Notes: generated from the sequence alone by a model not told the origin. 12,007 nt of DNA from Ignavibacteria bacterium UBA4661 (GCA_002405405.1 DHLT01000105.1:1-12007); one strand, 5' to 3'; shown: positions 1 through 8,252, counted from the stretch's first letter. Translations and numbers: made by a program.

Positions 1-11
1 TTCATTGCAGT

Positions 12-30
12 GAACTTTTGACAAAAGTTC
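12..30. promoter_or_regulatory. Perfect 19-bp palindrome upstream of tatC
   Basis: GAACTTTTGACAAAAGTTC is a perfect inverted repeat, with 9-bp arms around a central A, lying about 60 bp before tatC. A consensus-like -35 hexamer, TTGACA (18-23), is embedded in its centre, but I see no convincing -10 element at the usual distance. It could be an operator covering a promoter, or the remains of a terminator of the gene to the left. The first 88 bases hold no recognisable coding sequence. The palindrome itself is certain; its function is a guess. Confidence 0.3.
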
Positions 31-88
31 TTTCGGTAAGAAGCAGGCATACTCTTTCTTTGAGAATAGCATTTAGTGTGAAATTTCA

Positions 89-862
89 ATGGCAGATAAA
101 CAGGTAACACAACAAGAGACGGCGGGTAATGAAGACAATGAAATGTCATTCTGGGGGCACTTAGAAGAACTGCGTTCCCGAATTTTAAAAGCATTAGTAG
201 GCGTTGTTGTCTGCTGTATCGGGGCGGGTTTCTTTATCGATCCACTCATGAATATTATTCTTCTCAAACCGGCAGTTGATGCCAAATTACAATTGCAAAA
301 TCTTCGTCCTTTTGGTCAACCTTTTTTGTATTTCAAAGTCATTGCTATTACTGGTATTATCGCCGCGATGCCCATTTTATTGTACCAATTATGGAAATTT
401 ATTGCTCCTGGTTTATATGAACATGAGCGATCATGGGCAGGAAAGATTACTTTTTTTACAACAATCTGTTTTCTTGTCGGTATTGGTTTTGCTTATATGG
501 TCATGATACCCGGTATGCTTGCATTTGCGGCAACCTTTGGATCGACGTCAATTCAAAATATCATTGATGTCAATGAGTACTTTGGTTTCATGACAACTAC
601 CATACTCGGAGCCGGGTTGATTTTCGAATTACCTATGATTACCTATGTTCTTGCACGGTTTGGTATTGTAACATCTGTCATGATGGGTACATATCGTCGT
701 CACGCAATTATTGTAATTTTAATCATTGCCGCAATTATCACACCCAGCCCTGATCCGATTAACCAATTGATTTTTGCTGCACCATTGTATGTACTGTACG
801 AACTGAGTATTATCATCGCCCGCTTTTCTGCAAAGCCACGGAAAGAAACACCTTTTGAGTAG
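89..862 (+). CDS. tatC: Sec-independent protein translocase subunit TatC
   Basis: TatC is the polytopic inner-membrane core of the twin-arginine translocase. It binds the RR signal peptide of folded, often cofactor-containing proteins and recruits TatA/TatB to move them across the membrane. The 257-residue product matches the family in length and motifs. These are the N-terminal HLEELRSRI (24-32), IAPGLYEHER (105-114), FELP with its membrane-embedded glutamate E180 (179-182), and the C-terminal TPSPDPINQLIFAAPLYVLYE (218-238, the family's TPPDxxxQxxxxxPxxxLYE region). Six hydrophobic segments are visible (about 33-51, 83-102, 118-140, 164-190, 203-217 and 222-244), as expected. The ATG at 89 has no clear Shine-Dalgarno, which fits a Bacteroidota-like genome, and the HLEELR motif falls at the usual distance from it. 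No tatA or tatB is in the window, so the gene looks separate from them here. The next coding feature is some 460 bases downstream. Confidence 0.96.
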   Translation: MADKQVTQQETAGNEDNEMSFWGHLEELRSRILKALVGVVVCCIGAGFFIDPLMNIILLKPAVDAKLQLQNLRPFGQPFLYFKVIAITGIIAAMPILLYQLWKFIAPGLYEHERSWAGKITFFTTICFLVGIGFAYMVMIPGMLAFAATFGSTSIQNIIDVNEYFGFMTTTILGAGLIFELPMITYVLARFGIVTSVMMGTYRRHAIIVILIIAAIITPSPDPINQLIFAAPLYVLYELSIIIARFSAKPRKETPFE

Positions 863-1324
863 TATTGACTTGTTGTTGAGGTCTTGTGTAAGACGTTCGC
901 TGACAACAAAAGAAGAATATCGCTCCTTGTAGATCACGTTGAAAGATTCTACTTCCGTAAAGCGTCGTATCGTTGATTAATTATTTTTTGTTAAAGTCCA
1001 CTACGTGTTGTGTAAGAACCACATTGTAAGACAGTCGAGAACAAACTAGTTAGTTATAAAAGTATTTGTCCATACTATCTCGTCTGTCGTACAACTAATC
1101 ACCCTTTCAGAGGGCGTAGCCACAGTCTTTTCCTGTGTAATAATTTTTGTGATGACACAATTGCAAGGCGGTATGCTCTGAGCGTGAGTATGCAAATCTG
1201 CTATCATGTTTATCTTTTGCTGTTGTCTGACAGCACGCGAAGAGTATAGTGACTATGCCTTTCGCCTTAATCGCTTTCTACTACTACAATAGTTGCTATC
1301 TCCTATAGCATTCTTTCAATAAAA
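863..1324. other. Non-coding spacer with many small inverted repeats
   Basis: I see no gene here: all frames are broken by frequent stops and no family is recognisable. Besides the hairpin at 870-909 it contains TGCTGT-6-ACAGCA (1218-1235), ATAGT-G-ACTAT (1246-1256) and TGCTAT-5-ATAGCA (1294-1310). A 10-bp direct repeat, TTGTGTAAGA, occurs at 884-893 and 1008-1017. The region sits where the promoter and the missing 5' part of the following susC gene would be expected. It could therefore be the old upstream region joined to a deletion scar, or long-decayed coding sequence. No transposon ends are apparent. Confidence 0.5.
870..909 (+). other. Nested hairpin just after tatC stop
   Basis: The outer arms TTGTTGT (870-876) and ACAACAA (903-909) enclose an inner hairpin, GTCTT (881-885), GTGT loop, AAGAC (890-894). 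It begins 8 bases after the tatC stop. There is no U-run after it, so it is not a canonical intrinsic terminator. It may stabilise the 3' end of the tatC transcript or assist a factor-dependent stop. Confidence 0.3.
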
Positions 1325-1717
1325 GTGTTGTTGCCCCACAATTTTGTATGCCCGCCAATGCAGAAATGCACATACATTTCTTTTCATGACATTGGTCGCA
1401 ACTGGTGGGGTAATCTTGGGATTTACAACAACTTCAATAGCCCAAATCTCAGTGAACCATTCATGGAAGATGCAGGTTGGGTACGCTTGCGCGAAGTAAC
1501 CTTTAGCTATTCGTTGCCACAAGAAGTATTGCACAGCATTGGCTTTATGCAAAATGCTTCGATCTTCTTTACCGGTCGGAACCTATGGCTGAAAACAGGA
1601 TATACCGGTGTTGATCCCGAAACCAACTTAACAGGTGCTTCCGGCATTCAAGGTATTGACTACTTCAACACAGTTGGCACACGGAGCTATTCATTTGGTA
1701 TTCGTGTCGGATTCTAA
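1325..1717 (+). pseudogene. C-terminal remnant of a SusC/RagA TonB-dependent transporter
   Basis: Only the last strands of a SusC-type outer-membrane beta-barrel remain, about 110 residues of a protein normally near 1000. From about base 1385 the frame reads as SusC. It has EPFMEDAGWVRLREVTFSYSLP, then FFTGRNLWLKTGYTGVDPE, and it ends in YSFGIRVGF, the aromatic C-terminus used for barrel insertion. The same blocks occur at the end of the intact susC in this window (FIRLRNATLSYNLP, VFVTGLNLLTFTKYVGWDPE, FMFGINVGF), but the two are clearly diverged, so this is not a recent copy. The reading frame is open from 1271. The stretch before about 1380 is rich in Cys and Met codons and does not look like SusC. 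The GTG at 1325 is only a nominal start. There is no signal peptide, carboxypeptidase-like domain or plug, so it cannot work as a transporter. The intact susD partner follows 42 bases later. An assembly join is an alternative explanation. Confidence 0.8.
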
Positions 1718-1759
1718 CACTCACAACATTTTGCATTTTCTACTACTTGGAGTTTTATC

Positions 1760-3163
1760 ATGAGAAATAATGTTTTACACCGGCGTTGGCTTGCTGTATG
1801 GAGAAGCGCGATTCTCTGCACAATGGCGTCAGTTGGAATAGTAGTCGCATCTTGCGACCGCTGGGTTGATACGAATATAAATGTCGACCCTAATAATCCT
1901 ACAGATGTTCCTGTCAATCTTTTGCTTTCCTCAGCAGAGGGTGGGATTGCTTATGTTCATACCAGTACGTTAAGTCGGATTACAAATTTGATGACTCAAC
2001 ATTATATGGGTACTGATCGTCAGCACGAGGCATACTATAATTACCAAATTACTGAGTTTGATGTCGGAGATATTTGGGACATATCCTACTCAAATGTCAT
2101 GGTGAACTTGAATACCATTATTACCAAATCCAATGCAGCAAATGCACGTTCACCACATTATCGTGGTGCAGCACGTGTTCTTTTAGCAATGAATATTGGT
2201 GCAGTAACAGATGCATGGGGCGATGCTCCCTTAAGTCAGGCGTTTGGTGGTGTAGGAGCCTTGCAACCGGCATTTGATACACAACAATCGATTTATCAAC
2301 GGATTCAGCAATTACTCGATTCGGCTATTATCGATTTTGCGGCACCAACGAGCATTCCTGCTCTTGCTCTTGGTGATATTCTCTATGGTGGTGATGTGGC
2401 TATTTGGACACGTGCAGCATGGACACTCAAAGCGAAATATGCGATCCACTTAACCAAACGTGATGGCAATACTGCCGCAACCAATGCTCTGAATTTTATT
2501 CGTAATGGTATGACATCGAATGACGATAATATGCTATTCCAATTTGCGTCGGCAGAAACATCATCGTCACCCTTGTATCAATTCTTGCAAGGTCGTACAG
2601 GTGACATTGGTTTCGGTGCAACACTAGCGACAATCATGAATCGTTTGAGTGATCCTCGTCGTGCCGTTTATGGTAGACCTGCAGCTAATGGTACAGTATC
2701 CGGTGGAGGTGATTTTGGTCCATATTTCTTTGCAATCAATGGTCGTGCGGGATTGGTAACGTATGCGGAAGATGCTTTCATCGAAGCGGAAGCCAATGCT
2801 CGATTGGGAAATACAGCAGCAGCACGCACAGCATTTATTAATGCGGTGACTGCATCTTTGCAACAGTATGGCGTAAGTGCTACGGCAACAACAGCATACT
2901 TGGCGCAGGCAAGTGTTGTGCCGGCAACGGGTATTACGCTTGATCGTATCATGGAGCAAAAGTATATCCACCTCTTTACTAATCCGGAGTCGTGGACCGA
3001 TTGGCGCAGAACCGGATTTCCTGCTCTGACAGCGATTGCTGGTAGTGCAATTCCGCGCCGTCTGCCATTACCGATCAATGAGCGTTTGTATAATCTTCCG
3101 AATTATCCGACCGGTGGCAATACTACCGCGTGGATGTTTGGTAGAATGTGGTGGGACCAATAG
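1760..3163 (+). CDS. SusD/RagB-family outer-membrane lipoprotein (SusD-like_2 type)
   Basis: This is a surface nutrient-binding lipoprotein of the kind that caps a SusC channel and hands it substrate. A basic N-terminus and hydrophobic stretch (10-31) lead to a lipobox, V29-A-S-C32, so the mature protein is anchored through Cys32. Family landmarks are DPNNPTDVPVNLLLSSAEGG (43-62), the helix pair around VTDAWGDAPLSQAF (149-162), EDAFIEAEANARLG (337-350), MEQKYIHLFTNPESWTDWRRTGFP (398-421) and IPRRLPLP (431-438). These match the SusD-like_2 branch rather than classical RagB/SusD. The length of 467 residues is usual, and the start has a good Shine-Dalgarno (GGAG, 1749-1752) 7 bases before the ATG. 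The gene is complete although the susC in front of it is only a fragment. It may therefore be orphaned, pair with another SusC, or be decaying. A terminator follows within about 70 bases. The substrate cannot be told from sequence. Confidence 0.9.
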   Translation: MRNNVLHRRWLAVWRSAILCTMASVGIVVASCDRWVDTNINVDPNNPTDVPVNLLLSSAEGGIAYVHTSTLSRITNLMTQHYMGTDRQHEAYYNYQITEFDVGDIWDISYSNVMVNLNTIITKSNAANARSPHYRGAARVLLAMNIGAVTDAWGDAPLSQAFGGVGALQPAFDTQQSIYQRIQQLLDSAIIDFAAPTSIPALALGDILYGGDVAIWTRAAWTLKAKYAIHLTKRDGNTAATNALNFIRNGMTSNDDNMLFQFASAETSSSPLYQFLQGRTGDIGFGATLATIMNRLSDPRRAVYGRPAANGTVSGGGDFGPYFFAINGRAGLVTYAEDAFIEAEANARLGNTAAARTAFINAVTASLQQYGVSATATTAYLAQASVVPATGITLDRIMEQKYIHLFTNPESWTDWRRTGFPALTAIAGSAIPRRLPLPINERLYNLPNYPTGGNTTAWMFGRMWWDQ

Positions 3164-3234
3164 TGTATCATTGAATCGTAGAATTCAAGAGAAGTTGTTT
3201 TCTTAAGAATACTTCAAAGGGGACACACGCTACA

Positions 3235-3277
3235 CCCCCTCGCCATTCGTTTAGTACGGGGCGAGGGGGCTTTTTTT
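3235..3277 (+). terminator. Strong intrinsic terminator after first susD-like gene
   Basis: CCCCCTCGCC (3235-3244) pairs perfectly with GGCGAGGGGG (3260-3269). The loop is 15 bases and a run of seven T follows (3271-3277) after one C. It ends the transcript of the susD-like gene and separates it from the susC/susD unit that follows, so the two loci are transcribed independently. Confidence 0.93.
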
Positions 3278-3569
3278 GCTTTTTTCAAAAAATGGGTATA
3301 TTTTCCCTTTCACTAAAAAATAATGTTTCTGAAATACACTAAAATTTTGTTTGACATATCGGTTAGTAGTAGCGTGTTCCGATAAACAATGTACCGATTC
3401 ACCGCCAAAGTGTCTTTTTGTGTGTTGTGTTACTGCATCGGATTGGTTTATACGGATACTTATGTTCCTTGTTTATTTGACTTCAACACTTCAATAATGT
3501 TCTCTAATTCATAGTGATACAGAAATACACTGCGTCACTTCTCTTTTCATTCAATTCGTAGGAATTTGT
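3278..3569 (+). other. Leader/promoter region of the intact susC/susD unit
   Basis: No gene is seen in this AT-rich gap. It holds a T6-C-A6 palindrome (3280-3292), a TTGACA hexamer (3351-3356) without an obvious partner -10, a cluster of ATCGG/CCGAT half-sites (listed separately), and a 10-bp repeat, GAAATACACT, at 3331-3340 and 3522-3531. The gap after the upstream terminator is long enough for a regulated promoter plus an extended 5' UTR, but no recognised riboswitch fold is apparent. Confidence 0.5.
3357..3441. promoter_or_regulatory. Cluster of four ATCGG/CCGAT half-sites before susC
   Basis: ATCGG occurs at 3358-3362 and 3437-3441, and its complement CCGAT at 3379-3383 and 3394-3398. 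The first pair extends to an inverted repeat, TATCGG-16-CCGATA (3357-3384), directly after the TTGACA hexamer at 3351-3356. Repeated half-sites beside a -35-like box suggest an operator for the susC/susD unit. No regulator gene for it is in view, and the pattern was picked by eye. Confidence 0.3.
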
Positions 3570-6500
3570 ATGAATCATGTTTTCGGTTTTGTTCCGACAG
3601 GACGACAATTTGCCCGCTACGCGCTTATGACAGCACTTGCGGCAATGTTCGTTGTGTTCGGACACAGCACGGCATTTGCCCAGTCAGTTATCCAAGGGCG
3701 CGTAACGGACGAGTCCGGTAATAAACTTGGTGGTGTCACGGTTCGCATCAAAGGTGGTACTCGTGGTGCGGTAACTAAAAAAGATGGAGCTTACTCCATT
3801 CAAGTTGGTGCCGGCGAGAAAGTCTTGACATTCTCTTTGCTTGGTTATGCTCGTAAAGAAGTCAATATCGGTGAAAAAACAACCGTAGATGTTGTTCTGA
3901 ACTTAGAATCACAACTTCTTGATGAAGTTGTTGTTGTGGGTTATGGTTCATCAAGTAAACGCGACTTGACGGGTAACATTACCAAAGTAGCTTCGGCAGA
4001 TATTCAGGATATACCGGTACCAACATTGGATGCGGCTATTCAAGGTAAAGCCGCGGGAGTAGTGGTAACACAAGGTTCCGGTAAACTTGGCAATGCCGTT
4101 CAAATCCGTGTACGTGGTGCGGCATCAGTTTCGGGTTCGAATGAGCCATTGTATGTCCTTGATGGTATTATCTTAACACCATTTTCAGCAACATTGACAC
4201 CAACGAATCCCCTTGTTGATTTGAATCCTCAAGATATCGAGTCTATCGATGTATTGAAAGATGCAGCGGCGGCGGCAATTTATGGTTCACGTGGTGCGAA
4301 TGGTGTTGTCGTCATCACCACGAAAAAAGGTAAAGTAGGACGTACCAATGTCAATGTGTCATTACAATCGGGATTTAGCAATCCAACCAAACAGGTTGAA
4401 TTCTTGAATGGTCAACAATATGTTGATTATTTGCTTCTTTCCGGTGCAGGCGCAGACCGTAATCGTGCGCGTTTAGGTATTGCAGTTACACCGGCAAACT
4501 CCCGCGTAGGATTTGTTCGCTCATTCTTGAATGACCAAAGTTTAGGTGCAATCCCTGCGACCGGTACAATTGACCCAAGCCGCGTTCCTAACCAAAACTG
4601 GAGTGAGTTAATTTTCCCGAGTAATGTACCAACCAACCAAATTGATGTCAACATCAATGGTGGTAATGAGAAAACAACCTTTTATGCTTCGGGGCAGTAC
4701 TTTGAGCAAACAGGTACCGTTGTTGGTAACAAGATGGATCGTTTTACCACACGTTTGAATGTCGAACATAAAGTATCCGATATCTTCAAAGCAGGATTCA
4801 ACTTCAGCTTGGCGCGTACATTTAATGATCGTTTGGCGGCAGATAATGCGTTCTCCAATCCGATCCAAGCAGTGGCGATTCCGTCTATCACACCAGCAAT
4901 CAACCCTGCAACGGGTCTGCCAATTGGTGCGACAGCAGAAGACTTGGATTATCCACTGTATTATAACCCATTCCTCGGTATTGGTAATAGCTATCGCCGC
5001 ACAACCATTATTCGCAATTTGGGTACATTCTTTGGTGAATTACAAGTGGTTGAAGGGTTGAAATTCCGCACGGAAATTGGTTTTGATATTATGAATCAGA
5101 ATGACGACCAGTACTTCAACTCTGTTACACGCAGAAATAATGGTACGGCTCCCCTCGGTTCAGGTTCATTCTCAACCCAACGCATTGAGAACATCAATGT
5201 CAATTCGTTCTTCTCGTATCTCAATACATTCGATGAAGCACGCCATGTTCTTGATCTTACCGCAGGTATGTCATATCAAAAACAAAACACGATCGGTAAT
5301 ACTGTCAGCGGTCAGGATTTCCCATCGGATGAGTTCAAAAAACTCACAGCTGCCGCACGTATCACAGCGGGTTCGAGTACAGAAACAGAATTTAGTTTCT
5401 TGTCATATTTCGCTCGTGCGAACTATAAATTCCTTGATCGTTATTTGATTTCAGTAAGCGGTCGTATTGATGGTTCTTCACGTTTTGGCGCTGATAATCG
5501 TTATGGTTTCTTCCCAGCGGCTTCGGTGGGTTGGGTCATTTCGCAAGAGGACTTCCTCAAAAATGTTGAATTCCTCAGCTATTTGAAATTGCGCGCAAGC
5601 TATGGTCGTACAGGAAATGCCGAGATCGGTAACTTTGCTTCACGTGGTCTCTTTACCGGTGCACAAGCAACTGCTTCATACAATGGTAACCCCGGTATCG
5701 TTCCATCACAATTAGCTAATCCGTCATTAACATGGGAAACAAATGACCAAGTTGATGTTGGTGTCGATTTCTCGCTCTTTAGCAATACCATCACTGTTGA
5801 ACTTGCATACTATAACAAGCTTTCCAAAGGTTTGCTCTTGAATGTGAATGTTCCGGCAACCACAGGATTCTCAACTATCGTGCGCAATGTGGGTAATATG
5901 ACCAATAGTGGTTTTGAGTTCGCTGTAACTGCTGATGTATTCAAAACAGATGATTTCTCGTGGCGTATGAATGTCAATGGTGCAACCTTGAATAACGAAG
6001 TAACAAACTTGCAAGGTCAAATCATTGAAGGTGCATTTACTATGAGTCGCGCAATGGAAGGTCAGCCACTCGGTGTATTCTTTACACCTGAGTATGCAGG
6101 CGTCGATCCTTCTAATGGAAATGCACTCTGGTATCGCAATACATTGCTTGCCGATGGCTCACGCGATCGTACGGTTGATAGTGTATACAGCCGTGTACAA
6201 CGTGTTGCCGCGGGCAACCCAATTCCATCATTTACCGGTGGTTTTACTAATACATTCCGCTACAAAGGTCTTGAACTGTCGGTATCATTCAATGGTGTAT
6301 TTGGTAATAAACTGAATTGGTATGGTGTTGGTCGCTTCTCTTCGGCAAATGCTTTGTTTGAAGATAACCAAACCGTTGATCAATTAAATTCATGGACACC
6401 AACAAACAGGAATACCAATATTCCTGAAGCACGGTATTTAACAAACAATGGGTCGCAACAGTCAACACGCTATATCATTGACGGTTCGTTCATTCGTTTG

Positions 6501-6731
6501 CGTAATGCGACATTGTCATACAATTTGCCGAAAGAATGGATTTCTGATTTGGGCGTAAATAATGTTCGTGTGTTTGTTACCGGACTGAACTTGCTGACAT
6601 TTACTAAGTATGTTGGTTGGGATCCTGAGGTAAACAGTGACTTTGCTGTGACAAATATTTCGCAGGGTGTAGACTTCTATACTCCTCCGCAAGCACGTAC
6701 ATTCATGTTCGGCATTAATGTCGGATTTTAA
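3570..6731 (+). CDS. SusC/RagA-family TonB-linked outer-membrane transporter
   Basis: This is a complete 1053-residue TonB-dependent transporter of the SusC type. It is an outer-membrane beta-barrel that imports a nutrient too large for porins, using energy relayed from the inner membrane by TonB. A Sec signal peptide (1-37) has a likely cut after AFA, before Q38. Residues about 39-112 form the carboxypeptidase-regulatory-like domain (VIQGRVTDESG...GVTVRIKG...DGAYSI). The SusC signature LDEVVVVGYG is at 117-126. The plug runs to about 260, with LQG-type IQGKAAGV (157-164), PLYVLDGI (193-200) and SIDVLKDAAAAAIYGSRGANG (225-245). The remainder is barrel, ending in FMFGINVGF with the terminal Phe. 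The start ATG has a modest AGGA at 3560-3563. No N-terminal sigma/anti-sigma interaction extension is present. The partner susD follows after 39 bases, almost surely in the same transcript. The substrate is undetermined, since no degradative enzymes lie nearby. Confidence 0.96.
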   Translation: MNHVFGFVPTGRQFARYALMTALAAMFVVFGHSTAFAQSVIQGRVTDESGNKLGGVTVRIKGGTRGAVTKKDGAYSIQVGAGEKVLTFSLLGYARKEVNIGEKTTVDVVLNLESQLLDEVVVVGYGSSSKRDLTGNITKVASADIQDIPVPTLDAAIQGKAAGVVVTQGSGKLGNAVQIRVRGAASVSGSNEPLYVLDGIILTPFSATLTPTNPLVDLNPQDIESIDVLKDAAAAAIYGSRGANGVVVITTKKGKVGRTNVNVSLQSGFSNPTKQVEFLNGQQYVDYLLLSGAGADRNRARLGIAVTPANSRVGFVRSFLNDQSLGAIPATGTIDPSRVPNQNWSELIFPSNVPTNQIDVNINGGNEKTTFYASGQYFEQTGTVVGNKMDRFTTRLNVEHKVSDIFKAGFNFSLARTFNDRLAADNAFSNPIQAVAIPSITPAINPATGLPIGATAEDLDYPLYYNPFLGIGNSYRRTTIIRNLGTFFGELQVVEGLKFRTEIGFDIMNQNDDQYFNSVTRRNNGTAPLGSGSFSTQRIENINVNSFFSYLNTFDEARHVLDLTAGMSYQKQNTIGNTVSGQDFPSDEFKKLTAAARITAGSSTETEFSFLSYFARANYKFLDRYLISVSGRIDGSSRFGADNRYGFFPAASVGWVISQEDFLKNVEFLSYLKLRASYGRTGNAEIGNFASRGLFTGAQATASYNGNPGIVPSQLANPSLTWETNDQVDVGVDFSLFSNTITVELAYYNKLSKGLLLNVNVPATTGFSTIVRNVGNMTNSGFEFAVTADVFKTDDFSWRMNVNGATLNNEVTNLQGQIIEGAFTMSRAMEGQPLGVFFTPEYAGVDPSNGNALWYRNTLLADGSRDRTVDSVYSRVQRVAAGNPIPSFTGGFTNTFRYKGLELSVSFNGVFGNKLNWYGVGRFSSANALFEDNQTVDQLNSWTPTNRNTNIPEARYLTNNGSQQSTRYIIDGSFIRLRNATLSYNLPKEWISDLGVNNVRVFVTGLNLLTFTKYVGWDPEVNSDFAVTNISQGVDFYTPPQARTFMFGINVGF

Positions 6732-6770
6732 TTGACCTGATTACAAAGACTTTTTCTCAAGGTATTATTT

Positions 6771-8162
6771 ATGAAATTTTCAGCTATGAAAACGAAAGTC
6801 GCGTCCAGCTTGGTAGCACTCGGTTTGAGCGTTGCAGTGGTAGGGTGTGCTTCTCGTTTGGATATCAATCCGATCAATACAATCGATGGCGCGAATGCTC
6901 TTTCGACCGATCAGGGTGTAAAAGTAGCGTTGACCGGCGCATATGCAGGATCGAACCTTGGTTCGACAAACTTACTTGGTGGTGCAATGATGTACTGCTC
7001 AGAGTTCTTGGCAGATGATGGTGAAGCACGTTTTGCCGGTACATTTCAAGGACAGTTTGAAGTATGGGCTAAACAAATGGTCAGCAATAACGCACTTGCT
7101 ACCGGCATGTGGTCATCAGCATATGTAACAATTAATCAAACGAACTTGGTCTTGGCAAATCTTGATAAAGTTGTTACGCGGGCGGATAAAGAGGATGTCG
7201 AGGGGGAAGCCCGTTTTATTCGTGGTTTGCTCTACTTTGAATTGGCAAAATATTATGGTCGATTCTGGGGCGATGGCGATCAAAACACCAATTTGGCAGT
7301 ACCGTTGGTATTAACACCAACGACGGCTGTAAGTGATGCTGATAATCGTCCACGTGCTACCGTTGCAGCGGTCTATGCACAAGCAATTAGCGACCTTACT
7401 CGTGCTGAACAGCTCTTGCTCGAAGGTTCTGATGGTACTCGTGCCACGAAATCAGCTGCAGCTGCAGTGCTTTCACGTGTGTATTTAGCGCAAGGTGACT
7501 TCGCTCGTGCCCGCGATGCAGCACAGCGTGTAATTGCAGCCAATGTTTATAGCTTGGCAGCGACATTTGATCAAGCTTTCAACGAAGCTGCCGCAGGTTA
7601 TACCCGTGAAAATATTTTCCGTATGTCGGTTACTGCTCAAACAGGCACAAATAACATGCAGCAGTTCTACTCACCGGCGGCACTCGGTGGTCGTGGTGAT
7701 GTCCGTATTCAAGCTTCTCATCTTACACGATATGAAGCAGGTGATGTCCGTGCAGGATTTTTCAATATTTCCGGTGGTAATCGCTTTAGCAATAAGTGGA
7801 ATGTACAGTTTAATGATGTAGCTTATATCCGTTTTGCTGAAATGCTCTTGACTCGTGCGGAGTGTAACTTCCGTTTAGGTACAACAATCGGAGCAGCACC
7901 GCTTGCAGATGTGAATGCAATCCGCACTCGTGCTGGTTTGCCGGCACTTACACAAGCAAACTTGACGCTTGATCGTATTCTTGCTGAACGCCGTTTGGAG
8001 CTTGCCTTTGAGGGACAATTGCTGTGGGATTTGAAACGTAATCGTGCCACAACAATTACTGCAAATCCGGCTCGCTCATGGACAAACCCTCTGTTTATTT
8101 TCCCTATTCCGCAACGCGAGATTGATACCAATCCAAACTTGGTGCAGAATGCAGGATACTAA
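6771..8162 (+). CDS. RagB/SusD-family nutrient-binding outer-membrane lipoprotein
   Basis: This is the surface lipoprotein lid of the SusC channel encoded just upstream. The signal peptide ends in a lipobox, V23-V-G-C26, giving acylation at Cys26. It is followed by LDINPINTI, typical of the mature N-terminus. The N-terminal SusD-like domain contains EARFIRGLLYFELAKYYG (146-163). Tetratricopeptide-like helices include TKSAAAAVLSRVYLAQGDFARA (226-247) and AYIRFAEMLLTRAECNFRLG (351-370). The C-terminal SusD domain has ILAERRLELAFEGQLLWDLKR (403-423) and the hallmark FPIPQREIDTNPNLVQNAGY (444-463) at the very end. The length of 463 residues is normal. There is an in-frame ATG five codons in, but the first ATG gives a better basic N-region for the signal. 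A hairpin terminator follows 35 bases after the stop. This is the classical RagB/SusD type, a different branch from the other susD-like gene here. Confidence 0.95.
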   Translation: MKFSAMKTKVASSLVALGLSVAVVGCASRLDINPINTIDGANALSTDQGVKVALTGAYAGSNLGSTNLLGGAMMYCSEFLADDGEARFAGTFQGQFEVWAKQMVSNNALATGMWSSAYVTINQTNLVLANLDKVVTRADKEDVEGEARFIRGLLYFELAKYYGRFWGDGDQNTNLAVPLVLTPTTAVSDADNRPRATVAAVYAQAISDLTRAEQLLLEGSDGTRATKSAAAAVLSRVYLAQGDFARARDAAQRVIAANVYSLAATFDQAFNEAAAGYTRENIFRMSVTAQTGTNNMQQFYSPAALGGRGDVRIQASHLTRYEAGDVRAGFFNISGGNRFSNKWNVQFNDVAYIRFAEMLLTRAECNFRLGTTIGAAPLADVNAIRTRAGLPALTQANLTLDRILAERRLELAFEGQLLWDLKRNRATTITANPARSWTNPLFIFPIPQREIDTNPNLVQNAGY

Positions 8163-8197
8163 GACATGAAGAGAGATTCTCTTTTGTCTTGTAAATG

Positions 8198-8230
8198 AAA
8201 AAAGACCGTCAGCAATGACGGTCTTTTTTT
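8198..8230. terminator. Bidirectional intrinsic terminator between convergent units
   Basis: AAAAAAGACCGTC (8198-8210), loop AGCAAT, and GACGGTC followed by seven T (8217-8230) form a symmetrical hairpin with A- and T-runs on its two sides. It can stop both the susC/susD transcript from the left and the mntR-mntH transcript from the right. A further small palindrome, AGAGA-T-TCTCT, lies at 8172-8182. Confidence 0.93.
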
Positions 8231-8252
8231 ATACCATGTACTTCTGTATATC

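Noticed and set aside
1206..1292. A 28-codon ORF (MFIFCCCLTAREEYSDY...) in the spacer after tatC
   Set aside because: It is short, Cys-rich at the start, has no ribosome-binding site and resembles no family; it lies in a spacer full of stops and is most likely chance.
2624..3078. Two long minus-strand open frames (115 and 136 codons) inside the first susD-like gene
   Set aside because: They are antisense shadows of a clearly coding gene with lipobox and family motifs; they are Cys- and Arg-rich and have no recognisable domain.
3331..3531. 10-bp direct repeat GAAATACACT at both ends of the susC leader as mobile-element target-site duplication
   Set aside because: The 180 bases between carry no terminal inverted repeats or transposase, and a 10-bp match in such AT-rich sequence can arise by chance.
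4759..5448. Plus-strand alternative-frame ORFs of 100 and 115 codons inside susC
   Set aside because: They are overprinted frames with Ser/His/Gln-biased, domain-free translations; the main frame is continuous SusC barrel throughout.
1325..6731. Possibility that the susC remnant is a recent tandem duplicate of the intact susC
   Set aside because: The C-terminal blocks align but differ at many positions, and the linked susD genes belong to different branches, so the two loci have separate histories.
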